From: Shinella zoogloeoides
GTDB lineage: Bacteria > Pseudomonadota > Alphaproteobacteria > Rhizobiales > Rhizobiaceae
Reading direction: 5' to 3'
Assembly (NCBI RefSeq): GCF_022682305.1
Contig: NZ_CP093528.1
Coordinates: 1,129,501-1,193,500, forward strand
DNA: 64,000 nucleotides
The position numbers and the translations under genes are program-made. Shown here in pieces: positions 46,613-55,868 of this stretch. Each line of letters begins with the position of its first letter. Within the stretch, counting starts at the first letter, position 1. Below the pieces are notes generated by a model that saw nothing but the letters and a program-made list of their open reading frames with translations, searched no databases and was not told where the DNA came from.

Positions 46613-47548
46613 TCAGCGTTCGGTGATCGTCGCCTTTTTGCGCAGCTCGGCGACGTATTTCTTGCTGTTGGCGTCTTCCTCACCGCCCTTCGCCTTGGCG
46701 AGGTCCTCGGCGCGGAACACCATTTCGGCGGCGACGTCGTCGTTCACTTCGCGCTGCTTGCAGATCGCCAGATATTCGACGCCGCGCTCAGTGACACGCG
46801 TGCCGGTCGTCTGGCCCTTGGCCTTCTCGATCAGCGGCTTCCAGTCCTCCGGCATTTGCGGTGCCAGGACGCGACCGAGGTCGCGGATCGAGACATCGTG
46901 CATCGTCGCGGCGAAGGCCTTGGCCTGGTCGCAGCCGGGGAACTTGGCCCGGGACGCTTCCGCTTCCGCCTTGCGCTTGCCGAGAATGGCGTTGCGGCGT
47001 TTTTCCGGCACGACGAAAATGACCTGCTTGAGGAAGTATTCGGTCGTCACCGGCTTCTTGCCGCCGTTTTCCTGCATGCGTTCGACAAGGCTCTTGCCGT
47101 TGGCTTCACGGCCGAAGCGCGCATTGACGACGCGGGGCCAGCTCATCTGAAGGGCGATGAACTGCTTGAAATGCTCGGGGCCGACGCCGGCCTGGTTCAG
47201 GACCTTGGCGAGCTGCTCCGTGGACAGCTTGTTGGACGAGGCAAAGCGCGCATAGGCGGCATCGACCTCCGCCGTGCTGACGGAAGCGCGCTGCTTGAGG
47301 ATCTCCGCACGCTTCAGCGTGTCTTCGATCAACTGTTCGCGGGCGACGCTGCGCAGGTTGCCCTTGGCGCGCTGCAGCTTGAGGAAGTTGACGCGGCGCT
47401 CGAGATCACCGCTGGTGATCGGCGTGTTGTTGACGACCGCGACGACCGAGCTTGCGGCCTGCACGCTGCCTGCCGGGACGGTGATCGTCACTGCTGCTGC
47501 CAGCGCAACGCCCATCATCATGGCGCGCATCGGAGATTGTCTGCCCAT
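46613..47548 (-). CDS. surA: SurA-like periplasmic chaperone / peptidyl-prolyl isomerase
   Basis: 311 residues from the ATG at 47548 (GAGGGAC upstream). A signal peptide ends near VQAAS. The SurA N-terminal domain follows (VVAVVNNTPITSGDLERR). Only one parvulin-like segment is seen (about 165-265), and it is degenerate. It is much shorter than E. coli SurA (428 residues, two parvulin domains). Context next to lptD and pdxA supports a role in outer-membrane protein assembly, including LptD itself. Confidence 0.85.
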   Translation of the reverse strand: MGRQSPMRAMMMGVALAAAVTITVPAGSVQAASSVVAVVNNTPITSGDLERRVNFLKLQRAKGNLRSVAREQLIEDTLKRAEILKQRASVSTAEVDAAYARFASSNKLSTEQLAKVLNQAGVGPEHFKQFIALQMSWPRVVNARFGREANGKSLVERMQENGGKKPVTTEYFLKQVIFVVPEKRRNAILGKRKAEAEASRAKFPGCDQAKAFAATMHDVSIRDLGRVLAPQMPEDWKPLIEKAKGQTTGTRVTERGVEYLAICKQREVNDDVAAEMVFRAEDLAKAKGGEEDANSKKYVAELRKKATITER

Positions 47549-47693
47549 AATGCCAGTCCCTCTTTCAAATCCAACCTGCATCCGCGCGCCTGCCATGCGA
47601 TATCGTCAACCGAACGCGCGAGGCGGCAGGCGCTTTGTCCCGATGTGCATAATACATGCGGCCAAACGATGACAAGAGCAGCTTGCGGGCCTG

Positions 47694-50030
47694 TCAGAAG
47701 CCCGTAAGCGTCGTCTCACCGATCTGGATGTCGCCGAGCGTGCGGAACATCAGGCGCGCGCCGATCGACCAGTCGTTCGCCTGGCTGCTCGATTTGTCGC
47801 GCGTCTGCTCGTAGACGATCGAGAAGACGGTGTCGCGGTCGTCATAGGAAAGGCCGACGCCGTTGCGCGAAACGATGTGATTGCCGATGTCGTAGGTGAC
47901 GGAACCGAAGACGGACCAGTAATCGTGGAACTTGAGGGCGGCGGCGCCCTGAATTTCACTGGACGTGTCCGCCAGGCCGTAGCGCGGCTGGGCGCCGATG
48001 CGCGTATAGATGATTTCGGTCTCGAAACTGTCGCCATTGAAACGCAGCGAGGTATCGTTGCGGCGCAGCGAGAGATCGTCCTTGTCCAGCCGCGCGCTGG
48101 TGGTGAAGGAAATGCCGTTCGGCAGGTCGATGCCGGTCATGCCGACATAGTCGGACGCATCCGTTTCCAGCCCCGAATCCGAGCCGGCATTCACGAGATC
48201 CGAGGTGGCGAAGGAATTCACGCCGCCAAGATGGAAGGACTGGCCGACGATGCTGCGCAGGAGCACACCATTGTCGAAGGTGCCGGTATAGCGCAGGCCG
48301 AGATTGGCGCGCGTTCCGCCCTCGATCCGGTCGAAGCCGGAGAACTTGTCGCGCTCGAAGAGGTTGGTGGCATCGAAGACGAAGCTTTGCGCATCCTCGT
48401 TCGGCAGGCCGCCGGCATGGTCCTCGTCGGGGCGCGCATAGATCTGCGCCATCGGCTCGAAGAGATGCGTGCTGTAATCTGTCGTCACGAGGACCGGATA
48501 GCGAGCCTCCAGGCCTGCCGTCAGCATGGAACGGGTCGCGCTGTCGTCCGGCACGAAGGAGCCGGCATAGCCGACCGGCGGGCGCATATCGAGCCGGTGA
48601 ACGTCGCCGCGTGCGGCGAGCAGCGGGGTCAGGACCAGGCCGCCCGGCACGATGAACTGGCGTTTCCATTCCAGTTCGCTGGTCAGCCGCGTCATGCCGC
48701 CTTCGAGGCCGCGGAAGCGGTCGACGCCGTATACCGTCGTATAGGTATCGGGGAGGTCGCGGTCGGTATTGGTGATGTTCGTCGTGACGCTGAGTTCACC
48801 GCCGAGCACGGGCTGCGGAACGATATATTCGTGGTCGAGCGTCTGCGCGATGGCCTGTTGGCGCTCCGCCTTGTCCTCGGGGTCGGCGTCCTGAACGTCG
48901 AAGTAGAAGGCGCGCAGATCGAAGCTGTTGCGGCGGCCAAGGCCGGAAAGGTAGCCCTGGTTCACATTGGTTGAGCCGGCGAAGCCCTTGATCTCGTAGG
49001 TGCGCGAGAAATTGTTGTCGCTCTGCGCCATTACCTGCCAGCCGAAGGTCCAGCGCGGATTGATCTGGAAGTGGCCGGTCGAGGCGACCATGCCGCGGAA
49101 GCCGTCTTCTTCCCAGTCGCTCGTATGGTCGGTGAAGTCTTCCGCGTTCATCTGCCGGATGCCGGCGGCGCGCAGCGTGACCTGGCCGTTATGGAAGCGC
49201 TTGCGGAACTCGCCTTCCATCAGGAAGCCCTGGTTGGTCAGGACGGTCGGCGACAGCGTGGCGTCCATGTCGGGCGCGATGGCGATGTAATAGGGCGCCG
49301 TGACGCCGAAGCCGAGCTTCTGCGTCATGCTGAACTGCGGGAAGAGGAAGCCGGTCTTCCGCTTGACGGTATGGTCCGGCACTTCGATCACCGGGATATA
49401 GGCGATCGGCTTGCCGAACATCTCGAAGCGGGCGCGTTCGAGGCGGATCGTCTTGGTGCGGCCGTTCTGCACGACGCGCTCGGCCTTGACTTCCCAGATG
49501 CCGCGATGGGTCGGGTCGGTGGCGCAGGGCGTACAGGCGGTATAGACGGCGTGGTTGAGGATCATCTCCTCGTCGTTGACGCGCTCGCCGCTGGTGGCGG
49601 CCAGCTTCGTAAGGTCGGTCGTCTCGATGCGCAGCGCATTGATGAAGCCGTTGGCGAAGTCGTCCGACATGTCCATCTCGTCGCCGTAGATGCGATTGCC
49701 GGTCGGTTCGATGAATTCGATGTTGCCGCGCGCCTTCAGCCGGCCCGTCTTCTGGTCGTAGACGACCTCACGGGCGACGAGCTTGTAGCCGCCGTAATCG
49801 ATCTGCACGGCGCCGCGGGCGACGACCGTTTCGTTGTCATTGTTATAGACGAGTTCATTGGCCGCGAGCAGCAGCTTGCTGTCCTCGGGAATGTTCGGCT
49901 GCAGCGTCGAACTATCGACTGCCTGCGCATATGCGGGAAGGGAGAATGCGGGCATGAGGGCGCACGTGGCCGCACCTGCAAGCAGGGCGGCTTTCAACCA
50001 CCGATTCTTTTTGCGGTCGCCTGCCGCCAC
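47694..50030 (-). CDS. lptD: LPS-assembly protein LptD
   Basis: 778 residues from a GTG at 50030 that overlaps the lptG TAG by one base. A signal peptide ends near LPAYAQ. An OstA-like beta-jellyroll (about 50-170) precedes the C-terminal beta-barrel. It inserts LPS in the outer leaflet. The C-terminal residues (IGETTLTGF) end in Phe as expected for a BAM substrate. Confidence 0.95.
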   Translation of the reverse strand: MAAGDRKKNRWLKAALLAGAATCALMPAFSLPAYAQAVDSSTLQPNIPEDSKLLLAANELVYNNDNETVVARGAVQIDYGGYKLVAREVVYDQKTGRLKARGNIEFIEPTGNRIYGDEMDMSDDFANGFINALRIETTDLTKLAATSGERVNDEEMILNHAVYTACTPCATDPTHRGIWEVKAERVVQNGRTKTIRLERARFEMFGKPIAYIPVIEVPDHTVKRKTGFLFPQFSMTQKLGFGVTAPYYIAIAPDMDATLSPTVLTNQGFLMEGEFRKRFHNGQVTLRAAGIRQMNAEDFTDHTSDWEEDGFRGMVASTGHFQINPRWTFGWQVMAQSDNNFSRTYEIKGFAGSTNVNQGYLSGLGRRNSFDLRAFYFDVQDADPEDKAERQQAIAQTLDHEYIVPQPVLGGELSVTTNITNTDRDLPDTYTTVYGVDRFRGLEGGMTRLTSELEWKRQFIVPGGLVLTPLLAARGDVHRLDMRPPVGYAGSFVPDDSATRSMLTAGLEARYPVLVTTDYSTHLFEPMAQIYARPDEDHAGGLPNEDAQSFVFDATNLFERDKFSGFDRIEGGTRANLGLRYTGTFDNGVLLRSIVGQSFHLGGVNSFATSDLVNAGSDSGLETDASDYVGMTGIDLPNGISFTTSARLDKDDLSLRRNDTSLRFNGDSFETEIIYTRIGAQPRYGLADTSSEIQGAAALKFHDYWSVFGSVTYDIGNHIVSRNGVGLSYDDRDTVFSIVYEQTRDKSSSQANDWSIGARLMFRTLGDIQIGETTLTGF

Positions 50031-51112
50031 TAGCCGTCCTCCTGATGCAGAAGAATCGTTGCCCCCAGGGACATTGCGACGACTACTGGGAGCCAGGCCG
50101 CAACGAACGGAGGAACAACACCGCTGCTTCCGAATGCCTTCACAAGCACGGTGACGACATAAAGCATGAAGCCCGAAAGGATTCCACCCAGAATCACCGC
50201 ACGCGATTGATTAAACCGACTAAATTTCAAGGATACACAGGCCGCGATCAGGGTCATCGCAACCAGGAGCAGCGGCAGCGAAAGCATGGAATGGAACTGC
50301 GTTTCCATCGCATTCGTCGGGAAGCCGAAGGACCTTGCGGCCTCTATCTTTCGGCCGAGGTCGAAAAAGGCAATGCTTTCAGGCTTTTCCAGGCTCTCCT
50401 GAACGAATTCCCGTTTCAGGTTGGTACGAAGCTGTACCTCATCGAGACGAACGGGCAGTTCACCGGTTCGCGTCTCGTGCACATTCTTAAGAAGCCAGTA
50501 ACCATCTTCCAAAGTGGCCGAGGCGGCATCCTGCCGAAGCACGATCCGGCTGTCGGAATCGAAGTGGATGACGGAGACGTTCACAAGCCGCGTTCCATTG
50601 TCGAGAACCGCCTTCGCGCCGATGATCGCCTCGTCCTTCCCGTAGATCTGGCGGATCCACGGAACGGCGTTTTCCGACCGGCCGCCACTCGTCGCGCCCC
50701 AGGAGGTTTCGAATTCCTGCGCCGTCCGGCTGCCCCAGGCCGCCAGCGGATTGAGCACGAGTACCGCGAGCACGCCGAACAGGAAAGCGCCGGCAACGAA
50801 GGGGCGCAGGAACTGCCAGACGGAAATGCCGGCCGCACGCGTCACGACCAGCTCGTAGCGCCGGTTCAGCGAGATGAGGGCGGCCATGCCGGCGAAAAGC
50901 GCGACGAAGGGCACGGTCTGCATCATGATCATCGGAATGCGCAGCGCCGTCACGAGCAGGCCGGTGGACAGCGTATAGCCGGGCAGGGAACCTATGCGGT
51001 TCGACATCTCGCTGAAATCGATGATGAAGATCAGCGCGAAGATGCCGAGCAGGAACCAGATCGTGGTGACGACATAGCGGCGGAAGAAATAAAGCCCGAG
51101 CGTGCGAATCAT
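50030..51112 (-). CDS. lptG: LPS export permease LptG
   Basis: 360 residues from the ATG at 51112. It has the YjgP/YjgQ layout of three membrane helices, a periplasmic jellyroll domain, then three helices. It pairs with LptF and the LptB ATPase (encoded elsewhere) to extract LPS from the inner membrane. It overlaps lptF by 4 nt. Confidence 0.95.
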   Translation of the reverse strand: MIRTLGLYFFRRYVVTTIWFLLGIFALIFIIDFSEMSNRIGSLPGYTLSTGLLVTALRIPMIMMQTVPFVALFAGMAALISLNRRYELVVTRAAGISVWQFLRPFVAGAFLFGVLAVLVLNPLAAWGSRTAQEFETSWGATSGGRSENAVPWIRQIYGKDEAIIGAKAVLDNGTRLVNVSVIHFDSDSRIVLRQDAASATLEDGYWLLKNVHETRTGELPVRLDEVQLRTNLKREFVQESLEKPESIAFFDLGRKIEAARSFGFPTNAMETQFHSMLSLPLLLVAMTLIAACVSLKFSRFNQSRAVILGGILSGFMLYVVTVLVKAFGSSGVVPPFVAAWLPVVVAMSLGATILLHQEDG

Positions 51113-52293
51113 GGCTTGCCGCTCCCGCTCGCGGAGGCCGCTCCGGCTTTCCGGAAGCGCGCGAGCAGGCGCTCGCGCTGTTCCCGCAGGCGGTCGCTGA
51201 TCGTTGCCGGAATGTCGAGGCTCTTGTTGCGCGCGAGATAGCGGATGGCGAGCGCCGCGGTGAGGATCGGGATCAGATACATGATCGGTATGAAATAGAC
51301 TGATTCCTCGGCGCTGTTGGATGCATAGAAACTTGCCCAGCGCACGAAGAGCGCGGTCAGCAGCGCGGTGACCATGGGATGCATGCGCGCTTCGCGGTGT
51401 GAACGCGCATCGCCGCTGACGACGAGCGCGATCAGGCCGAAGACGATCGGGAACAGCCATTCGGTGAAGCGGCGGTGCAGTTCGGCGGTGAAGGAACCCG
51501 GATGGCTCTTGAGCTGCGGGTCGTCGGGATCCGGATTGAAGAGATAGGGCAGGTCGCGGTCCTTGGCGCGGATATTCGCGCTGCCGGTGCTCTGCGTCAG
51601 GTCGGCGAGGTCGAAGGCGTAGGATTCGAACTTGATGACGGAGACGTTGCCATCCGGCAGCTTGCGGTGCACCTCGCCGTCCTTCATCACCAGCGCCGAG
51701 GATTTCTCGTCCACCGCGCCTTCGCGGGCGTAATAGACCATCTCGAAGCGCGGATCGCGGTTGTCGGCGACGAAGATGCCGTGCAGCACGCCGCCGCCGC
51801 GCCGTTCAGCCACCTGGACATAAAGGCCGTCGGCGACCTTGCGGAAGGTGTTTTCCTGCACGACGGAGGAGAGCATGTCGGCATGCGCGGTCGCGATCAT
51901 CTTGCGCACGGCCATGCGGGAATAAGGCTCGACGAAATTGTCGATGGCGAAGGAGACGAGGCTCGTCGCGATGGCAAGGACCATGATCGGCCGGATGATG
52001 GTCGAGCGCGAGCTGCCGGCCGAATTCAGCACGGTCAGCTCCGAATCGGCATTCATGACGGTGAGCGTCTGCGATACGCCGATGACGAGCGCGAAAGGCA
52101 GGATGATCGGGATGACCGAGGGCAGGATCAGCGTCGCCAGCTTCAGGAAGGCGAAGATCGACTGGCCGCTGTCGGTGACGAGGTTGATGCTGGTGAGCGC
52201 CTGCGTGACCCATACGATGCCGAGCAGCGGCAGCAGTGTCGCGGCGAACATGAGCGACGCCCGCCGCAGGATATAGCGCTCGATCAGTTTCAT
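51109..52293 (-). CDS. lptF: LPS export permease LptF
   Basis: 394 residues beginning MKLIERYILRRA, the YjgP/YjgQ family start. Three N-terminal and three C-terminal helices flank a periplasmic domain. It is the first gene of lptF-lptG-lptD-surA-pdxA-rsmA and is divergent from pepA across 365 bp. Confidence 0.95.
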   Translation of the reverse strand: MKLIERYILRRASLMFAATLLPLLGIVWVTQALTSINLVTDSGQSIFAFLKLATLILPSVIPIILPFALVIGVSQTLTVMNADSELTVLNSAGSSRSTIIRPIMVLAIATSLVSFAIDNFVEPYSRMAVRKMIATAHADMLSSVVQENTFRKVADGLYVQVAERRGGGVLHGIFVADNRDPRFEMVYYAREGAVDEKSSALVMKDGEVHRKLPDGNVSVIKFESYAFDLADLTQSTGSANIRAKDRDLPYLFNPDPDDPQLKSHPGSFTAELHRRFTEWLFPIVFGLIALVVSGDARSHREARMHPMVTALLTALFVRWASFYASNSAEESVYFIPIMYLIPILTAALAIRYLARNKSLDIPATISDRLREQRERLLARFRKAGAASASGSGKP

Positions 52294-52658
52294 CGTTTGG
52301 TCCGTGTTTCCGACGGGCTGTTGCCGTTTCGGGTCATGACGCCATCGGTTTTGCCATGGCCATATAAGCTTTCTTCAGGCTGACGCCAGAGCCAAGAGTC
52401 TCCGCCCCGATGGAAAATTTATGACGAACAAGCGTGGCTAACGATCTCTAAACAAGCCGGCGCATCTTGCCAAGCGCTGTAAAAGCGACAAGGAATTGAT
52501 GCGACCGGCGCAATTCCGGCGGGGCGCGAAGCGGCCTCGGGTCCGGTATTGCCTGGAAAATTGAGAGGCGCGTTTTCGCTATTCCAAGGAAAAGCACGAC
52601 GCGCCGGTGGCCTTCGCGGCCGAACGAAAGGCCGCAAGGCCGCTATGCGGAGTAAGAC
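52294..52658. other. Divergent promoter region lptF/pepA
   Basis: This 365-bp stretch must drive both the lptF operon and pepA-holC. I see no ORF or RNA gene in it. An AT-rich CCATATAAGC near 52359-52368 could belong to an lptF promoter, but no well-spaced -35 is clear. A strong hairpin lies at 52609-52641. Confidence 0.5.
52609..52641 (+). promoter_or_regulatory. Hairpin in the pepA leader
   Basis: GGCCTT-c-GCGGCC (52609-52621) pairs with GGCCGCAAGGCC (52630-52641): 12 bp with one bulged base. It ends 17 nt before the pepA ATG, just upstream of the CGGAG ribosome site. It may influence initiation or mRNA stability. Confidence 0.35.
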
Positions 52659-54149
52659 ATGACTTCCAGATTCGACATCGGTTTTGCCAAGACGGCCCGC
52701 GTCTCGGGCGGCCTTGCGATCCTTCTCCAGGTTGCCGGCGGCGAGGCGGCGGGCCTTGGAGACCTCGATCCGGAAGGTGTCGTCGGCCGGGCGGCTGGCG
52801 TTGCGAAATTCACCGGCAAGGCGCTGAAGAGCCTCGATGTGCTGGCGCCGCACGGCGCGCCTGCCGACCGCATCGTCGTGCTCGGCCTTGGCGAGGCGGA
52901 CAAGCTGACGGCCCATGACTGGCTGAAGGCCGGCGGCGCCGCTGCCGCAAAGGTCGGCCGCGCCGAGAAGGCCGCAATCTATCTCGATGCGCCGGGCCTC
53001 ACCGTCACGGCGAGGAATGCTGCCGATTTCGCCCTCGGCATGCAGCTCGGCGCCTACAGTTTCGACACCTACAAGACGAAGAAGGCCGATGACGACGAGG
53101 CGAAGAACGGCAAGAGCGTGAAGGTGACGATCGTCACGGCCGCCGCCGCCGCGGCCAAGAAGGCCAACGACATCTCGGATGCGGTTGCCGCCGGCGTGAT
53201 CCTCGCCCGCAACCTCGTCAACGAGCCGGCCAACGTGCTCGGCCCGGTCGAATTCGCCGACAAGGCCAAGGCGCTGGAGAAGCTCGGCGTCGAGGTGGAT
53301 ATCCTCACCGAGCGCGAGATGAAGAAGCTCGGCATGGCGGCGCTGCTCGGCGTCGCTCAAGGCTCCGTGCGTCCGCCGCGCCTTGCGGTCATGCAGTGGA
53401 AGGGCGGCAAGGAGAAGGACCGGCCCATCGCCTTCATCGGCAAGGGCGTTGTCTTCGATACCGGCGGCATCTCGATCAAGCCGGCGGCCGGCATGGAGGA
53501 CATGAAGGGCGACATGGGCGGCGCGGCCGCCGTCATCGGCCTCATGCACACGCTTGCCGCGCGCAAGGCCAAGGCGAATGTCGTCGGCATTCTCGGCCTT
53601 GTGGAAAACATGCCGGACGGCAATGCCCAGCGCCCCGGCGACATCGTGAAGTCCATGTCCGGCCAGACCATCGAGGTCATCAATACGGATGCGGAAGGCC
53701 GCCTCGTGCTCTGCGATGCGCTCTGGTACTGCAACGAGACCTTCAAGCCGCAGTTCATGGTGAACCTGGCGACGCTGACCGGCGCGATCATGGTCGCGCT
53801 CGGCAGCCATCACGCCGGCCTTTTCTCCAACGACGATACGCTGGCCGCGCGCCTCACCGCCGCCGGCCTTTCGACGAATGAGCGGCTGTGGCGCATGCCG
53901 CTCGGCCGCGAATACGACAAGATGATCGACAGCAAGTTCGCCGACATGAAGAACACCGGCGGCCGATATGCCGGCTCGATCACGGCCGCGCAGTTCCTGC
54001 AGCGCTTCGTCAAGGATACGCCCTGGGCGCATCTCGACATCGCTGGCACGGCGATGGGGTCGCCCACCGACGAGATCAACCGGTCCTGGGGCTCCGGCTT
54101 CGGCGTGCGCCTGCTCGACGAGTTGGTGCGGGCGAACTACGAGGGGTGA
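52659..54149 (+). CDS. pepA: Cytosol (leucyl) aminopeptidase, family M17
   Basis: 496 residues. The two-metal active site is visible in [15 protein letters not shown], the following [11 protein letters not shown] segment and the signature NTDAEGRL. The N-terminal macro-like domain occupies about 1-165. It removes N-terminal residues from peptides as a hexamer and in some bacteria also binds DNA. holC follows after 7 nt. Confidence 0.96.
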   Translation: MTSRFDIGFAKTARVSGGLAILLQVAGGEAAGLGDLDPEGVVGRAAGVAKFTGKALKSLDVLAPHGAPADRIVVLGLGEADKLTAHDWLKAGGAAAAKVGRAEKAAIYLDAPGLTVTARNAADFALGMQLGAYSFDTYKTKKADDDEAKNGKSVKVTIVTAAAAAAKKANDISDAVAAGVILARNLVNEPANVLGPVEFADKAKALEKLGVEVDILTEREMKKLGMAALLGVAQGSVRPPRLAVMQWKGGKEKDRPIAFIGKGVVFDTGGISIKPAAGMEDMKGDMGGAAAVIGLMHTLAARKAKANVVGILGLVENMPDGNAQRPGDIVKSMSGQTIEVINTDAEGRLVLCDALWYCNETFKPQFMVNLATLTGAIMVALGSHHAGLFSNDDTLAARLTAAGLSTNERLWRMPLGREYDKMIDSKFADMKNTGGRYAGSITAAQFLQRFVKDTPWAHLDIAGTAMGSPTDEINRSWGSGFGVRLLDELVRANYEG

Positions 54150-54156
54150 CGGGCGC

Positions 54157-54606
54157 GTGAGCGAAGTCCTCTTCTACCACCTGACGGAATCCAAGCTGGA
54201 AGACGCGCTGCCGCCGCTGCTCGACAAGAGCCTCGAACGCGGCTGGCGCGTCGTCGTGCAGGCGGGAGACGCCGGGCGCCGCGACGCGCTCGACACGCAT
54301 CTGTGGACCTTCCGCGAGGACAGCTTCCTGCCGCACGGCACGGACGAGCAGGCGTTCCCGGCCGACCAGCCGGTTCTCCTGACGACGACGCCGGAAAACC
54401 CGAACGCCGCCACCGTCCGCTTCCTCGTCGCCGGTGCCGAACCGCCACCGCTCGAGGGCTACGAACGCGTGATCTTCATGTTCGACGGCTACGACCAGGC
54501 CGAGGTGGAGACGGCGCGCGGGCACTGGAAACGTCTGAAAGGCGAGGGGCATCAGCTCACCTACTGGCAGCAGAACGGCGACGGGCGCTGGATGAAGAAG
54601 GCCTGA
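54157..54606 (+). CDS. holC: DNA polymerase III chi subunit
   Basis: 149 residues from the GTG at 54157. The start EVLFYHLTESKLEDALPPLL and the end QLTYWQQNGDGRWMKKA are typical of HolC. It links the clamp loader to SSB. The pepA-holC pairing is classical in proteobacteria. Confidence 0.93.
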   Translation: MSEVLFYHLTESKLEDALPPLLDKSLERGWRVVVQAGDAGRRDALDTHLWTFREDSFLPHGTDEQAFPADQPVLLTTTPENPNAATVRFLVAGAEPPPLEGYERVIFMFDGYDQAEVETARGHWKRLKGEGHQLTYWQQNGDGRWMKKA

Positions 54607-54725
54607 CGGCTACGCGGCCCGGTTTTCCGCACGAGGCACGCCCGGCCCCTGCCTTCCGCAGGGCATGCGTGACCGTCTCCGGTAGATGCACAAGGGCATT
54701 TTCGCGACAGGGGGCAGGGATATTC

Positions 54726-55733
54726 ATGCGAGAGACTGTCTTCGTCATCATTGCCTTAGCCTTGCTTTCTCTTGCAGGAAACGCAGGCGCGCAGTCTTGG
54801 CAGAAAGCCGATCCTGCATCTTCCGGCTGGTCCGTTGATGGGTTGGAGGTAGCCCAGGACTATGCCGCCATCTTGAAGCCCACGGCCGTCATGGTGGTGC
54901 AGGATGGCAAGGTGATCGCCAGTTGGGGCGATGTATCCCGCAAGGTGAATGTCGCTTCCGTCCGCAAGAGCCTGTTAAGCGCGCTTTACGGGATCGCGGT
55001 TTCGGACGGCCGTATCCATCTCGCCAGCAGACTTGCCGATCTCGGCATCGACGACAAGCGACCGGTCCTCACGGCGGCCGAGAAGCAGGCGACGGTGCGC
55101 GATCTGCTCATGGCAAGATCGGGAATCTACCACGCCGCCGCATATGAAACTGCCGATATTCGCCAGAAGCGGCCGGAGCGCGGCAGTCACGCCCCCGGCT
55201 CGTTCTGGTTCTACAACAATTGGGATTTCAACGCGCTCGGCACGATCTACCGACAGCAGACCGGCGAGGACATTTTCCAGAGCTTCGCGCAGCGCATCGC
55301 CAAGCCGATCGGCATGGAAGACTTTTCGGCGCATGACGGAAGCTATTCCCTCGAAAAGGCATCGGTCCATCCAGCCTATCCCTTCGCCATGAGCGCTCGC
55401 GATCTTGCGCGTTTCGGACAGCTTTTCCTCAACGGCGGCCAGTGGGATGGCCGGCAGATTATTCCCGCCGCTTGGGTGCGGGAGTCCACCGCAGCGCTGT
55501 CGCAGCCATCCGACCACAATAGCGGTTACGGTTATATGTGGTGGACGCTGCGCACCGATCAGTGGGGGCAGGGCGGTGCGTTCAATGCCGGCTATGGTGG
55601 GCAGGTCGTTGCCTATGTGCCGGAAAAGCGGCTCGTGATCGTGCAGACCGTGGATCCGAGCCGGAACAGGCGCGGCATAGAAATGCGAGATTTCTTTCAG
55701 CTCATGCGCAAGATCGCTGCGGCCGCGCCCTGA
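54726..55733 (+). CDS. Serine hydrolase, beta-lactamase/class C-like
   Basis: 335 residues. A signal peptide ends at about residue 22 (AGAQS). The catalytic S-x-x-K is S78-V-R-K81, followed by Y-N-N (FWFYNNWD) and a terminal GYGG in place of the usual K/H-T-G. This is the PF00144 group of esterases, peptidases and penicillin-binding-like proteins; hydrolysis of antibiotics is not implied. It is a single gene with somewhat different codon use from its neighbours, and may have been acquired (weak inference). Confidence 0.85.
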   Translation: MRETVFVIIALALLSLAGNAGAQSWQKADPASSGWSVDGLEVAQDYAAILKPTAVMVVQDGKVIASWGDVSRKVNVASVRKSLLSALYGIAVSDGRIHLASRLADLGIDDKRPVLTAAEKQATVRDLLMARSGIYHAAAYETADIRQKRPERGSHAPGSFWFYNNWDFNALGTIYRQQTGEDIFQSFAQRIAKPIGMEDFSAHDGSYSLEKASVHPAYPFAMSARDLARFGQLFLNGGQWDGRQIIPAAWVRESTAALSQPSDHNSGYGYMWWTLRTDQWGQGGAFNAGYGGQVVAYVPEKRLVIVQTVDPSRNRRGIEMRDFFQLMRKIAAAAP

Positions 55734-55804
55734 TGAGCAATCACTTGTCGCGGAAACTCTAGATTTCGCGGAGCCTCGACTATCACTGGTTTTGCAGCAA
55801 GAAC

Positions 55805-55834
55805 TCCGTCGCAAAATCGGAGTTTTGCGACGGA
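55805..55834. terminator. Perfect 12-bp inverted repeat between convergent genes
   Basis: TCCGTCGCAAAA (55805-55816) pairs with TTTTGCGACGGA (55823-55834) around TCGGAG. An alternative stem, ACTCCG/CGGAGT (55803-55808, 55818-55823), competes with it. It lies between two converging genes and could end transcription in either direction. Confidence 0.5.
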
Positions 55835-55868
55835 ATGTACGCCCGTTTCGGCTGGGGCTGGCCCGTCC

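Noticed and set aside
45515..47707. A 730-codon open frame opposite pdxA and surA.
   Set aside because: It is antisense to intact, recognisable genes and has no family resemblance.
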